A DNA stretch of 64,000 nucleotides from Mesostigma viride (lineage: Eukaryota; Streptophyta; Mesostigmatophyceae; Mesostigmatales; Mesostigmataceae): the NCBI GenBank assembly GCA_009746045.1, contig RPFO01000038.1, forward strand, positions 1,296,576-1,360,575. The letters run 5' to 3'. Both the position numbers and the translations under genes were made by a program. Shown here one piece after another: positions 60,101 to 64,000 of this stretch. Below the pieces are notes generated by a model. It had not been told where the DNA came from, ran no database searches, and saw nothing but the letters and a program-made list of their open reading frames with translations. Each line of letters begins with the position of its first letter. Within the stretch, counting starts at the first letter, position 1.

Positions 60101-61473
60101 AATGGATTTTGAAGGAAAACCTTCGCCGTGGTAAAGGGTGCCTCCAGGGCAAAGGAAGTTGTCATCCGGTACTCAAGCTACCACACACGTTTTTTAGAGG
60201 GGACGAAAGCCGTGCAACCTTCAAGCTGCCAACTTACAGAATGGCTTGAATGACAAAGAACTTCCCCACTCCCACAGCAATGCACTCCTCCCCATACGCA
60301 CCTCAAAGTGCTCGTCCGCAGCGTCGGCGCCATCCAGGGACTCAAACACAGGCATCTGCGCAGAAAGGGTGGTGACCTCCATCAGCAGCGCCATGTAGGC
60401 GCTGCGCACGTGCGAGAAGACCATGGGCTTGGCGGCGATCACGCGCGGCAGCTTCATGCGCGCCTTGTCCACCATCGCATGCAGCAGCGCGACGCACTCC
60501 CACAGATTGCTCAGCTGCCCGGGGGGGGAGGGGGGGGGGGGGGAGAAAGGGGCGGGATATCATCCCACCAGCCATACGAAAACAACACCTCAAGCCAAAC
60601 CGCCCTCTGCGCCAAAGACCTAGCAATCATGATGGCAGCCGTGTGTCGAGTCTCCTGTCAACCTATTAGTGTCCTTTCTTACAAATGGTGCGGTAGAAAT
60701 GCCAGGAAGACCCATTGTTTACCCTAGCCCTCCCATTGAGCCTGCACTAGGTCCGTGGAGAATCAGTTTTTAAGACTGTGCCCCAATACATCCTTCCTGC
60801 TCGATACTGTTCCCTAGGGCCTGTTAACCCCCCCCCCTTTCCCAGGCATCTGAGCGTTTCCTTGTCCATGATGACATGGGAAATACCTCCTGCATTCTCC
60901 AAGAAGCCAGTGTGGGCCATGTCAGACGCTGAGGTGATACCCACCTATAGTTGAAACCACCTCATGTGGCCATGGGTGTGGCACGACGGCGCCACTGCTA
61001 GCAGCCATGATGACAGACATATGATGTGAGAGCAAGCCCTTTTTCCCCACAAGTCCTACCCGAACTTCCGTTGGTGTCCACATACCCAACATGCTCTGGT
61101 ACCACCTGGCAGCTGCCAACAAAAGCGCGACTCAACCTTCTTGCATTACAACCTACACGCTGACAAGACCACATTGCCGATTAAGTTAACAACCCCCACC
61201 ATAAAGCGAATTCTCCTCCCCTTGCCCCCGTGCACCCCGTGCTCGCCTCGCCTTGGCCCGTGTCCACAAAGTAAACCTGCTTCCCCGTTCCCTCCCCAAA
61301 CTAGGCAACTTGACCTCCCGTCACCCCCTTCCCTTTGCGCCCACCTCGGCCTTATCGGTGTCCACAAAGTGGTCCTGCAGCAGCTGGTACTGTGCCATCA
61401 GTGTGTCCACCTCCCCCTTCGCCTTGGACTCCTCCGCAGGGAAATTCTCCAACAGGCCCTCCAGCGCGACAAA
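6887..61473 (-). CDS. Divergent dynein heavy chain, 57 exons placed, 5' end beyond the window
   Basis: Dynein heavy chains are about 500-kDa AAA+ motors that move along microtubules in flagella or cytoplasm. I joined 57 minus-strand exons (coordinates in the entries below) by matching each to the conserved dynein order and requiring AG acceptors, GT or GC donors and matching codon phase. Every junction agrees in phase except one gap at 50,326-51,063. The product visible here is about 4,250 residues and runs from just before the linker to a TAA stop at 6,887-6,889. The tail and start codon are off-window. The hallmarks seen are the linker motif FPRFFFLSDNE, AAA1 GPHGAGKSET, AAA2 LDGPVESSW, AAA3 GPPSTGKS, the stalk LNKKDLSEIKS and the C-terminal CPVYRT. 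AAA1 and AAA4 have lost catalytic residues. The full ring, stalk and C-terminal cap argue against a pseudogene, as does the open frame over 57 exons. Family membership is certain; the subclass is not. An axonemal inner-arm relative or a DNHD1-like protein are the options I would test. Confidence 0.93.
7094..7780 (+). repeat. 28-bp minisatellite in the last dynein intron
   Basis: About 24 copies of a 28-bp unit with core GAAGCCAGCACAAGGGGA and AGTGTGAGG. Variants of the unit (GGGACAGCC, GGTGTGAGG) are interspersed. It fills most of the intron between exons 8155-8404 and 6887-7053. Stop-free frames of up to 402 codons on the minus strand through this array are artefacts of the repeat. Confidence 0.95.
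12116..12575 (+). repeat. 33-bp minisatellite in a dynein intron
   Basis: About 14 copies of a 33-bp unit with core GGACAAGTGAGAGCGGAGAG and CGTGGGGGCAGGA, with variants lacking part of the unit. The period is a multiple of three, so several frames stay open without being coding. It lies in the intron between 12654-12776 and 11157-11219. The rest of that intron (11,220-12,115) shows nothing recognisable. Confidence 0.95.
13158..13360 (+). repeat. 9-bp (GATGGCAAT)n array
   Basis: About 20 copies of GATGGCAAT, decaying into GACAGCAAT and GATGGCCAT near the right end. It lies just inside the intron that follows exon 13395-13529. Translated frames give Met-Ala or Ile-Ala runs with no protein meaning. 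Confidence 0.95.
13563..13596 (+). repeat. (GGGGGT)n hexamer tract
   Basis: Five to six copies of GGGGGT in the intron between 13998-14116 and 13395-13529. The G-runs could form a quadruplex on the plus strand. Confidence 0.85.
15511..15961 (+). repeat. Compound tetranucleotide tract (CCCA)n-(CCCG)n-(CCCT)n-(CCCG)n
   Basis: Four successive blocks of CCC-plus-one-base repeats fill the intron between exons 16000-16085 and 14727-15052: CCCA (15,517-15,650), CCCG mixed with CCGG (15,650-15,770), CCCT (15,775-15,897) and CCCG (15,925-15,960). The right end is within 40 bp of the donor site at 15,999. All frames are open and non-coding. Confidence 0.95.
16724..23220 (-). CDS. Dynein exons 38-46: AAA6
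   Basis: The exons are 23104-23220, 22162-22373, 21322-21489, 20414-20564, 19681-19761, 18927-18998, 18253-18321, 17354-17565 and 16724-16820. VAEHIVVIYFCVADML matches 'vAergs.LYFvl.dl'. HPLYHFHLSWFVSVC matches 'np.YqfSL..f..lf'. SNSLFAKHHLLFTFLIALR matches 'crgLFekhKLlFsfll'. SDWRMWVTGVGERVLPGRWG, NATPLLCIHAPALP, AEKGQWLVVDNIHQA (usual 'kkGnWVlLqNcHLa') and VKVILEEPQGVKATI (usual 'KvtnEpPkGlkanl') follow in order. The intron after GTEK uses a GC donor (AAG|GCAAGT). The phases 2-2 and 0 join without stops. Confidence 0.88.
19397..19473 (+). repeat. Tandem duplication of about 40 bp
   Basis: Two copies of a segment beginning TATCGGACGACCAT and ending AATCACCATG, differing at one or two positions, in the intron between 19681-19761 and 18927-18998. 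Confidence 0.85.
19952..19986 (+). repeat. (TTA)n trinucleotide tract
   Basis: Imperfect TTA/CTA triplets in the intron between 20414-20564 and 19681-19761. Nothing else is recognised in this 652-bp intron. Confidence 0.8.
20890..21322 (-). repeat. Intron-initial minisatellite built from the 5' splice site
   Basis: About 15 imperfect copies of a 29-30 bp unit. On the gene strand the exon ends AGCTCCATTAGCCG and continues GTGCGAATAGG; the array repeats variants such as GAGCCGGTACGAATA and GAGCTGGTATGAATA. Each unit therefore resembles the exon end plus its donor. The array starts at the donor of exon 21322-21489. Confidence 0.85.
23978..31877 (-). CDS. Dynein exons 30-37: AAA5
   Basis: The exons are 31716-31877, 30662-30802, 29919-30010, 28617-28734, 27735-27869, 26587-26659, 25219-25343 and 23978-24055. 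LVGDCVLAAGFVAYLGMF is the classic AAA5 opening. LPTDTVSLENAATT matches 'LPsD.fSieNgiiv'. GKSFLLHWEGVGEVSDSFLF matches 'GkpvLlenvgeelDp.L'. LKHHRDFRIFITCTTPQ matches the 'd.nFrlyltTklpNP' loop. LNFIDFSISRHGLESQMLSL and ERPSLERSFHETITLNAEHR match 'vnFtvT..GLe.QLL..vv..ErpdLe'. HRRELLELENKILDSL continues to consensus. The phase pattern 2-0-0-1 across the short exons supports the model strongly. Confidence 0.87.
24095..24345. repeat. Cluster of (G)GTTTAAGATC motifs
   Basis: The motif TTTAAGATC, with variants, occurs about six times at irregular spacing in the intron between 25219-25343 and 23978-24055. The segment is AT-rich compared with its surroundings. I do not recognise it as a known element. 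Confidence 0.6.
27117..27149 (+). repeat. (TG)n microsatellite
   Basis: About 16 TG dinucleotides in the intron between 27735-27869 and 26587-26659. Confidence 0.95.
27520..27652 (+). repeat. Short array of TATTCCTAGGTTACC-type units
   Basis: Seven to eight copies of a 16-17 bp unit containing CTATTCCTAGG, the palindrome CCTAGG recurring in each. It lies 80 bp inside the intron after exon 27735-27869. Confidence 0.85.
28478..28554 (+). repeat. Tandem duplication of 37 bp
   Basis: Two copies of a segment beginning GTGCCTGACCCCAACATGTG in the intron between 28617-28734 and 27735-27869, about 60 bp from the donor. Confidence 0.85.
29514..29882 (+). repeat. 57-bp minisatellite
   Basis: Six and a half copies of a 57-bp unit containing GCCACGCTGCTGTGTG and GGGGTAGGAGACA, in the intron between 29919-30010 and 28617-28734. 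The period is divisible by three, so open frames run through it on both strands. Confidence 0.95.
30893..30916 (+). repeat. (CCCGTG)n hexamer
   Basis: Four copies of CCCGTG in the 913-bp intron between 31716-31877 and 30662-30802. Nothing else is recognised there. Confidence 0.8.
32163..32824 (-). CDS. Dynein exons 28-29: stalk coiled coil 2
   Basis: The exons are 32741-32824 and 32163-32246, 28 codons each, both phase 0. The first is Lys/Glu/Ala-rich (MMVLDKEVKELAAAHKNALA) and the second ends DGLALESARWEEQ, which corresponds to the conserved 'li.gLg.Ek.rW..' at the end of the returning stalk helix. They sit directly before the AAA5 block LVGDCVLAAGF. The donor of the second exon (CAG|GTGAGT) is present a second time 25 bp further into the intron. 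Confidence 0.85.
33020..33182 (+). repeat. 43-bp minisatellite
   Basis: Three to four copies of a unit containing GACAGTACACATGCATGATC and GAGTCCGCAAGGACAG, in the intron between 34012-34179 and 32741-32824. The same intron holds a looser repeat of GATGCTTCCA/GATGCTTGCA (33,490-33,580) and two copies of GGCGTGGCGCATGGCCCAGC (about 33,880 and 33,955). Confidence 0.9.
34012..38220 (-). CDS. Dynein exons 22-27: microtubule-binding domain at the stalk tip
   Basis: The exons are 38158-38220, 37329-37411, 37009-37066, 35962-36014, 35114-35168 and 34012-34179. LEKLNKKDLSEIKSLVK matches the strongly conserved 'Ln.kdi.ElKs' base of the tip. PPPGVKIVTEALCVLLERKP matches 'PP..vk.vmeav..ll', LDYWPAARELLG matches 'dyW..akklL', and AVDKDDLKDNVIKKVEPYM matches 'fdkDnI...i.kkI..yi'. 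GRVSKACMSICTWIHALVSY matches the helix that returns into coiled coil 2. All phases fit, including two donors of the form GTACGT and GTAAGG. This is the part that would touch the microtubule, and it is not obviously degenerate. Confidence 0.88.
34201..34795 (+). repeat. 12-bp G-rich minisatellite (GGGTTGGGTGGA)n
   Basis: About 49 copies of a 12-bp unit, with GGGTTGGGAGGA variants in the left half and a nearly perfect right half (34,477-34,780). It lies within about 25 bp of the acceptor of exon 34012-34179. Every unit has two GGG runs on the plus strand, so the plus strand could form G-quadruplexes. All frames are open and non-coding. Confidence 0.97.
36518..36590 (+). other. tRNA-like segment, possible SINE head
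   Basis: The stretch GAGTGGTCTAACCGTTAGAG resembles a eukaryotic tRNA A-box and D-arm, and about 35 bases later GCTACAAATCACGCC resembles a degraded B-box. Stem pairing is imperfect and I cannot assign an anticodon, so it is not a good functional tRNA. A tRNA-derived SINE head is the best guess. It sits in the intron between 37009-37066 and 35962-36014. Confidence 0.3.
37945..38085 (+). repeat. C-rich (CCCCT)n tract
   Basis: A tract of about 140 bp of CCCCT, CCCCCT and CCC repeats in the intron between 38158-38220 and 37329-37411, about 75 bp from the donor. The rest of that intron shows nothing. Confidence 0.9.
39063..39283 (-). repeat. 26-bp minisatellite starting at a 5' splice site
   Basis: Eight to nine copies of a 26-bp unit. 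On the gene strand the intron starts GTAGACCTGGTGGGTGATGC and the unit is GTGGACCTGGTGGGTGATGC plus six bases, so the first 20 intron bases are themselves a repeat copy. It abuts the donor of exon 39284-39370. Confidence 0.9.
39284..42109 (-). CDS. Dynein exons 18-21: stalk coiled coil 1
   Basis: The exons are 41921-42109, 40623-40703, 40071-40190 and 39284-39370, all phase 0. The first begins IRSIVTVFSHIHGTV, the standard 'vh.sv' block that opens the stalk, and ends FERLLSARME. The others are heptad-like and highly charged: KRFATGSAKLRTSMENVAEL, then KDLDTLLKEIAIKQRTAAAT, then VEEHARKQARELEEATRLAQ. These form the outgoing helix of the antiparallel stalk that links the ring to the microtubule-binding tip. 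The introns between them are dominated by tandem repeats of 67 bp, 26 bp and others. Confidence 0.87.
39582..39704. repeat. 36-bp direct repeats around an AT palindrome
   Basis: GAGTCACAGGCAACCCGATG and the 16 bases after it occur at about 39,584 and again at about 39,666. The 46 bp between are almost pure A and T (ATATATATATTAATATTATA). It lies in the intron between 40071-40190 and 39284-39370. Confidence 0.85.
40976..41620 (+). repeat. 67-bp minisatellite
   Basis: Nine copies plus a partial one of a 67-bp unit containing AAACAAACACCAAG(A/T)GCAGG, AATAGCGAGGCAA and CCATCTGGGTAAGATGG. Copies differ at only a few positions, so the expansion is recent. It occupies the intron between 41921-42109 and 40623-40703. 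It is not a CRISPR array: there are no unique spacers. Confidence 0.97.
41797..41953 (-). repeat. Threefold copy of an exon end with its 5' splice site
   Basis: The real exon end and donor at 41,917-41,950 (gene strand TGTCCGCGCGCATGGAG|GTGG) recur at about 41,850-41,883 nearly unchanged and at about 41,797-41,823 in part. The copies lie inside the intron, about 67 bp apart. Confidence 0.85.
42761..42965 (-). repeat. 35-bp minisatellite starting at a 5' splice site
   Basis: Six copies of a 35-bp unit. On the gene strand the exon end and donor read CCTG|GTGAGGGCGTGGTGAC and each unit reads CCTGGTAGGGCGTGGTGACG, so each unit repeats the splice-site context. It abuts exon 42966-43068. Confidence 0.9.
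42966..47601 (-). CDS. Dynein exons 11-17: AAA4, with a split and altered P-loop
   Basis: The exons are 47504-47601, 46874-46931, 45712-45844, 44906-45123, 44080-44316, 43456-43547 and 42966-43068. VFRHLLRIMRALQLPGTSLV leads into the P-loop LLGHTGS, which is completed across the intron by GRRSLTCLAAYM. The usual GSGKQSL is therefore GSGRRSL, with Lys replaced by Arg. The Walker B region reads VVLFLAYTSDLS without the usual acidic pair. An extra Glu/Gly-rich exon (44906-45123) sits before the conserved GLFEDQDLEDIQQ. VRARLHIVVTA and VDVVEPWPLPAL match the end of AAA4. The intron between the last two exons has a GC donor (CAG|GCAAGA). AAA4 probably does not hydrolyse ATP. Confidence 0.88.
45918..45960 (-). 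repeat. Intronic copy of an exon start with its 3' splice site
   Basis: The segment CTTGCGGCTGTACG...GTTGACCTGCA at about 45,918-45,958 repeats the real acceptor and first 30 bases of exon 45712-45844 (45,816-45,850) with a few changes. This is an acceptor-side duplication about 105 bp upstream in gene direction. Confidence 0.75.
46932..47503. other. Intron splitting the AAA4 P-loop
   Basis: A 572-bp phase-2 intron that interrupts the codon for Ser in the AAA4 P-loop (HTGS|GRRS). The donor is GTGAGT and the acceptor GATGACAG. No repeat or gene is visible inside. The intron on the other side of the upstream exon (47,602-47,975) has a loose GGGCGCATGG array at 47,609-47,690. Confidence 0.75.
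47976..50325 (-). CDS. Dynein exons 8-10: end of AAA3 and entry to AAA4
   Basis: The exons are 50016-50325, 49084-49149 and 47976-48488. The first begins with one base that completes a codon, so the preceding exon must end in phase 2. It carries RLRHLATLTYIP, MAAIFCAVLHTYMR and LLPTPARPHYQFGFMSLLQ, which correspond to the usual lid motif 'LPTPaksHY.F...dlskv'. The 22-codon exon LFRGVFLGMNLAPTPSQLI is the block before the conserved 'LW.HE..RvF.DRL'. That block continues in the third exon as MHENLRTFGDGL, so the motif is split by an intron. The third exon then has a Ser/Gly-rich insertion before NEYNRAMEVPLQ, which corresponds to the 'eYN....plnLVLF' approach to AAA4. Confidence 0.87.
50326..51063. 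other. Intron interval with an unidentified AAA3 exon
   Basis: The exon ending at 51,064 stops in phase 0 and the exon starting at 50,325 needs two incoming bases. At least one small exon must therefore lie here, and it should encode the AAA3 sensor block. One weak candidate starts after the CAG at about 50,647 and reads GLLVPPLAP or similar depending on frame, but its donor does not give the required phase. I did not include it. Apart from this I see no repeats or other genes in the interval. Confidence 0.5.
51064..52650 (-). CDS. Dynein exon 7: rest of AAA2 and most of AAA3
   Basis: This exon has 529 codons and begins IRLSSESCRAKKLPHW. LVLDGPVESSWADSLNSVLD and APSTLSRCGMVHVE are typical AAA2 Walker B and sensor blocks. 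A Gly/Ser/Asp-rich insertion of about 130 residues lies between AAA2 and AAA3. AAA3 has Walker A TGPPSTGKSQ (GPPSTGKS at 51,358-51,381), Walker B MVLVDDLSLP (51,169-51,177 for VDD) and RQLIESGGWYPLQK near the end. AAA3 is therefore the one regulatory nucleotide site that looks fully intact. The donor GTAAAG follows KTHF. The next piece expected in dyneins, the AAA3 sensor block with a PPGGGRN-like motif, is not in this exon or the next one. Confidence 0.92.
52651..53582. other. Intron without recognisable features
   Basis: A 932-bp intron between the AAA1/2 and AAA2/3 exons. It has an AT-rich patch with TATTA and ATTACT motifs at 53,480-53,575 next to the upstream donor. No repeats or ORFs stand out. 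Confidence 0.6.
53583..56203 (-). CDS. Dynein exons 5-6: AAA1 and the start of AAA2
   Basis: The exons are 56094-56203 and 53583-55359, joined in phase 2. The AAA1 entry is YGYEFIGSLARLFISPLTER, as in other dyneins. Walker A is GPHGAGKSET (54,981-55,004 for GPHGAGKS), which keeps the Lys and Ser. Walker B should read CFDEFNR but reads CLKEFDA (54,834-54,851), with Asp replaced by Lys and Glu kept. The sensor-I loop should read ITMNPGYAGR but reads ITMGLPHQRLD, so the Asn and the YAGR arginine loop are lost. ESLRVLFRPIAML then returns to consensus. An Ala/Pro/Ser-rich insertion of about 130 residues precedes AAA2. AAA2 has P-loop GPVASGKS (about 53,775-53,798) and HVHPKAVRLGHLYGEFSEF. The AAA1 changes predict that ATP may bind but is not hydrolysed normally. 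Confidence 0.92.
55850..55921 (+). repeat. Interstitial telomere-like TTTAGGG array
   Basis: A short degenerate run of TTTAGGG, TTTAGAG and TTTAGGA units in the intron between 56094-56203 and 53583-55359. TTTAGGG is the telomere repeat of plants and of Volvox; Chlamydomonas reinhardtii uses TTTTAGGG. Confidence 0.8.
56575..58530 (-). CDS. Dynein exon 4: main linker exon with a long acidic insertion
   Basis: This single exon has 652 codons, begins VEAATKAMPMVLWL and ends NAWKNELRYK. The first half is a standard linker: CHPSIKQRHILEL, FRSGKIRSQLPDEADRF, DKIWKWI and FPRFFFLSDNEILQIMS all match conserved blocks, followed by the AAA1-proximal HQVVALHSTQGNTV. The second half departs from the family. 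Where other dyneins run directly from the WL..l...M helix to AAA1, here about 250 residues are inserted (roughly 56,620-57,450). They are rich in Ser, Lys and Arg, then strongly acidic, with runs such as SSSSDDEVEAILNGDESSSN and GDDDEEGADD around 56,760-56,935. The insertion is open and in frame and is probably a disordered surface segment. The strong G and C content gives long open shadows in the other frames. Confidence 0.92.
58536..59140. other. Intron with degraded copies of the upstream exon end
   Basis: The exon end CTGGCTGCGCGACCAG with donor GTGCGTGC (59,141-59,165) recurs in weaker form at about 59,066-59,090, 59,016-59,040 and 58,900-58,922 (CTGGTCACAC.GCCAGTGCAT type on the plus strand). 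Nothing else is recognised in this 614-bp intron. Confidence 0.6.
59145..61473 (-). CDS. Dynein exons 1-3 in window: start of the linker region
   Basis: The exons are 61345-61473 (43 codons), 60302-60514 (71) and 59145-59498 (118), all phase 0 with CAG acceptors and GTG donors. The helical sequence matches the stretch that leads into the dynein linker (DHC_N2): VALEGLLENFPAEE in the first, HAMVDKARMKLPRV in the second, and MWLLVSEWGIKRQQW in the third, which corresponds to the usual 'LW..vseW...l..W' element. The linker swings across the AAA ring during the power stroke. The acceptor of the first exon lies only about 20 bp from the end of the large 7-bp array, so the next exon upstream must lie beyond it. 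I found no exon between 63,840 and 64,000. Confidence 0.88.
59499..61344. other. Two introns with only polypurine runs
   Basis: Intervals 59,499-60,301 and 60,515-61,344 are introns of about 800 bp each. They hold G-rich tracts next to the acceptors (59,500-59,590 and 60,519-60,545) and a C9 run near 60,831. I see no gene or mobile element in them. Confidence 0.6.
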
Positions 61474-61492
61474 CTGATTTCACCAGTGATCA

Positions 61493-63838
61493 GTGGACAG
61501 GGGACAGGGGACAGTGGACAGAGGACAGGGGACAGGGGACAGGGGACAGGGGACAGGGGACAGGGGACAGGGGACAGGGGACAGGGGACAGGGGACAGGG
61601 GATAGGGGACAGGGGACAGGGGACAGGGGAAAGGGGACAGGGGACAGGGGACAGGGGACAGGGCACAGGGGACAGGGGACAGGGGACAGGGGACAGGGGA
61701 CAGGGGACAGGGGACAGGGGACAGAGGACAGGGGACAGGGGACAGGGGACAGGGGACAGGGGACAGGGGACAGGGGACAGGGGACAGGGGACAGGGGACA
61801 GGGGACAGGGGACAGTGGACAGTGGACAGTGGACAGGGGACAGAGGACAGGGGACAAAGGACAGGGGACAGGGGGCAGGGGGCAGGGGACAGGGGACAGG
61901 GGACAGGGGACAGGGGACAGGGGACAGGGGACAGGGGCAGGGGGCAGGGGGCAGGGGGCAGGGGACAGGGGACAGGGGACAGGGGACAGGGGACAGGGGA
62001 CAGGGGACAGGGGACAGGGGACAGGGGACAGGGGACAGGGGACAGGGGACAGAGGACAGGGGACAGGGGACAGGGACAGGGGACAGGGGACAGGGGACAG
62101 GGGACAGGGGACAGGGGACAGGGGACAGGGGACAGGGGACAGGGGACAGGGGACAGGGGACAGGGGACAGGGGACAGGGGACAGGGGACAGAGGACAGGG
62201 GACAGGGGACAGGGGGCAGGGGGCAGGGGCAGGGGGCAGGGGACAGAGGACAGGGGACAGGGGACAGGGGACAGGGGACAGGGGACAGGGGACAGGGGAC
62301 AGGGGACAGGGGACAGGGGACAGGGGACAGGGGACAGGGGACAGGGGACAGGGGACAGGGGACAGGGGACAGGGGACAGGGGACAGGGGACAGGGGACAG
62401 GGGACAGGGGACAGGGGACAGGGGACAGGGCAGAGGGGACAGGGGGCAGGGGGCAGGGGGCAGGGGGCAGGGGGCAGGGGACAGGGGACAGGGGACAGGG
62501 GACAGGGGACAGGGAACAGGGTACAGGGTACAGGGTACAGGGTACAGGGTACAGGGTACAGGGTACAGGGTACAGGGTACAGGGGACAGGGGACAGGGGG
62601 ACAGGGGACAGGGGACAGGGGACAGGGGGCAGGGGGCAGGGGACAGGGGACAGGGGACAGGGGACAGGGGACAGGGGACAGGGGACAGGGGACAGGGGAC
62701 AGGGGACAGGGGACAGGGGACAGGGGACAGGGGACAGGGGACAGGGGACAGGGGACAGGGGACAGGGGACAGGGGACAGGGGACAGGGGACAGGGGACAG
62801 GGGACAGGGGACAGGGGACAGGGGACAGGGGACAGGGGACAGGGGACAGGGGACAGGGGACAGGGGTCAGGGGACAGGGGACAGGGGACAGGGGAGAGGG
62901 GAGAGGGGACAGGGGACATGGGACCGGGGACCGGGGACCGGGGACAGGGGACAGGGGACAGGGGACAGGGTACAGGGTACAGGGTACAGGGTACAGGGTA
63001 CAGGGTACAGGGTACAGGGTACAGGGTACAGGGTACAGGGTACAGGGCACAGGGCACAGGGCACAGGGCACAGGGGACAGGGGACAGGGTACAGGGTACA
63101 GGGGACAGGGGACAGGGGACAGGGAACAGAGTGCAGGGTGCAGGGTGCAGGGTGCAGGGTGCAGGGTGCAGGGTGCAGGGTGCAGGGTGCAGGGTGCAGG
63201 GTGCAGGGGACAGGGGACAGGGGACAGGGGACAGGGGACAGGGGACAGGGGACAGGGGACAGGGGACAGGGGACAGGGGACAGGGGACAGGGGACAGGGG
63301 ACAGGGGACAGGGGACAGGGGACAGGGGACAGGGTGCAGGGTGCAGGGTGCAGGGTGCAGGGTGCAGGGTGCAGGGTGCAGGGTGCAGGGTGCAGGGTGC
63401 AGGGTGCAGGGTGCAGGGTGCAGGGTGCAGGGTGCAGGGTGCAGGGTGCAGGGTGCAGGGTGCAGGGTGCAGGGTGCAGGGTGCAGGGTGCAGGGTGCAG
63501 GGTGCAGGGTGCAGGGTGCAGGGTGCAGGGTGCAGGGTGCAGGGTGCAGGGTGCAGGGTGCAGGGTGCAGGGTGCAGGGTGCAGGGTGCAGGGTGCAGGG
63601 TGCAGGGTGCAGGGTGCAGGGTGCAGGGTGCAGGGTGCAGGGTGCAGGGTGCAGGGTGCAGGGTGCAGGGTGCAGGGGGCAGGGGGCAGGTGGCAGGGGG
63701 CAGGGGGCAGGGGGCAGGGGGCAGGGGGCAGGGGGCAGGGGGCAGGGGGCAGGGGGTAGGGGGCAGGGGGCAGGGGGCAGGGGGCAGGGGGCAGGGGGCA
63801 GGGGGCAGGGGGCAGGGGGAAGGGGGCAGGGGGCAGGG
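61493..63838 (+). repeat. 2.35-kb 7-bp minisatellite (GGGGACA)n
   Basis: About 335 copies of a 7-bp unit. GGGGACA dominates 61,493-62,500 and 62,580-62,960. Homogeneous blocks of variants follow: GGGTACA (62,517-62,580 and 62,963-63,045), GGGTGCA (about 63,129-63,205 and 63,331-63,673) and GGGGGCA (63,674-63,838). It lies upstream of the first exon in the window, so within an intron if the gene continues. Because 7 is not divisible by three and the unit has few stops, four or more frames stay open for more than 600 codons; none is coding. Confidence 0.98.
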
Positions 63839-64000
63839 GACACCGTTCATATCGTTGCAAGGCCACGGCGACAATGGTGGCATGAGAAAGGCACGGTCGT
63901 GAGTAAGGGCTCATTCCTGCAACTAGCTGTATATTGACCACTCATGCACAACTGATATGATTGCACATTCATGCCATTAGCACGACCGCCCTGCATGGGC

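Noticed and set aside
61398-63941. Open frames of 338-855 codons on both strands
   Set aside because: They are the translated 7-bp array. Several frames are open at once, the peptides are pure repeats, and no splice or homology signal supports them.

Overview
The window is nuclear DNA from an intron-rich eukaryote. The best fit is a chlorophycean green alga of the Chlamydomonadales type, although nothing here fixes the species. The pointers are one flagellar-type dynein heavy chain gene cut into many short exons, GT-AG introns packed with GC-rich mini- and microsatellites, a short internal array of TTTAGGG (the plant and Volvox telomere unit), and a LINE retrotransposon with an L1-type ORF1. 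There are no bacterial-style operons, rRNA genes or CRISPR arrays.

Layout. Bases 1-5,514 are a nest of mobile elements. They comprise a decayed LINE ORF2 (reverse transcriptase) on the minus strand, a 1,691-bp piggyBac-type element with TTAA target duplication inserted inside it, and a roughly 1.44-kb unit with long inverted repeats carrying an L1 ORF1-like gene on the plus strand. Bases 5,515-6,886 hold no convincing gene and probably include the 3' UTR and downstream flank of the dynein gene.

From 6,887 to at least 61,473, on the minus strand, there is a single gene encoding a dynein heavy chain. I could place 57 exons with compatible splice phases, giving about 4,250 residues. In order they encode the linker, AAA1, AAA2, AAA3, AAA4, stalk coiled coil 1, microtubule-binding tip, stalk coiled coil 2, AAA5, AAA6 and the C-terminal domain. 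One small exon in AAA3 (between 50,326 and 51,063) is expected but not identified. The N-terminal tail, start codon and promoter lie beyond base 64,000, behind a 2.35-kb array of a 7-bp repeat.

The dynein is unusual. AAA1, normally the main ATPase site, keeps a good Walker A but has Lys in place of the Walker B Asp and has lost the sensor-I Asn. AAA4 has Arg in place of the P-loop Lys and no acidic Walker B. AAA3 looks intact. This suggests a motor-dead or structural dynein heavy chain, for which a DNHD1-like protein is one hypothesis to test.

The introns are the second point of interest. At least ten contain tandem or dispersed copies of the sequence spanning the upstream exon end and its 5' splice site, from one extra copy up to about 15. 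Two introns use GC-AG splice sites.
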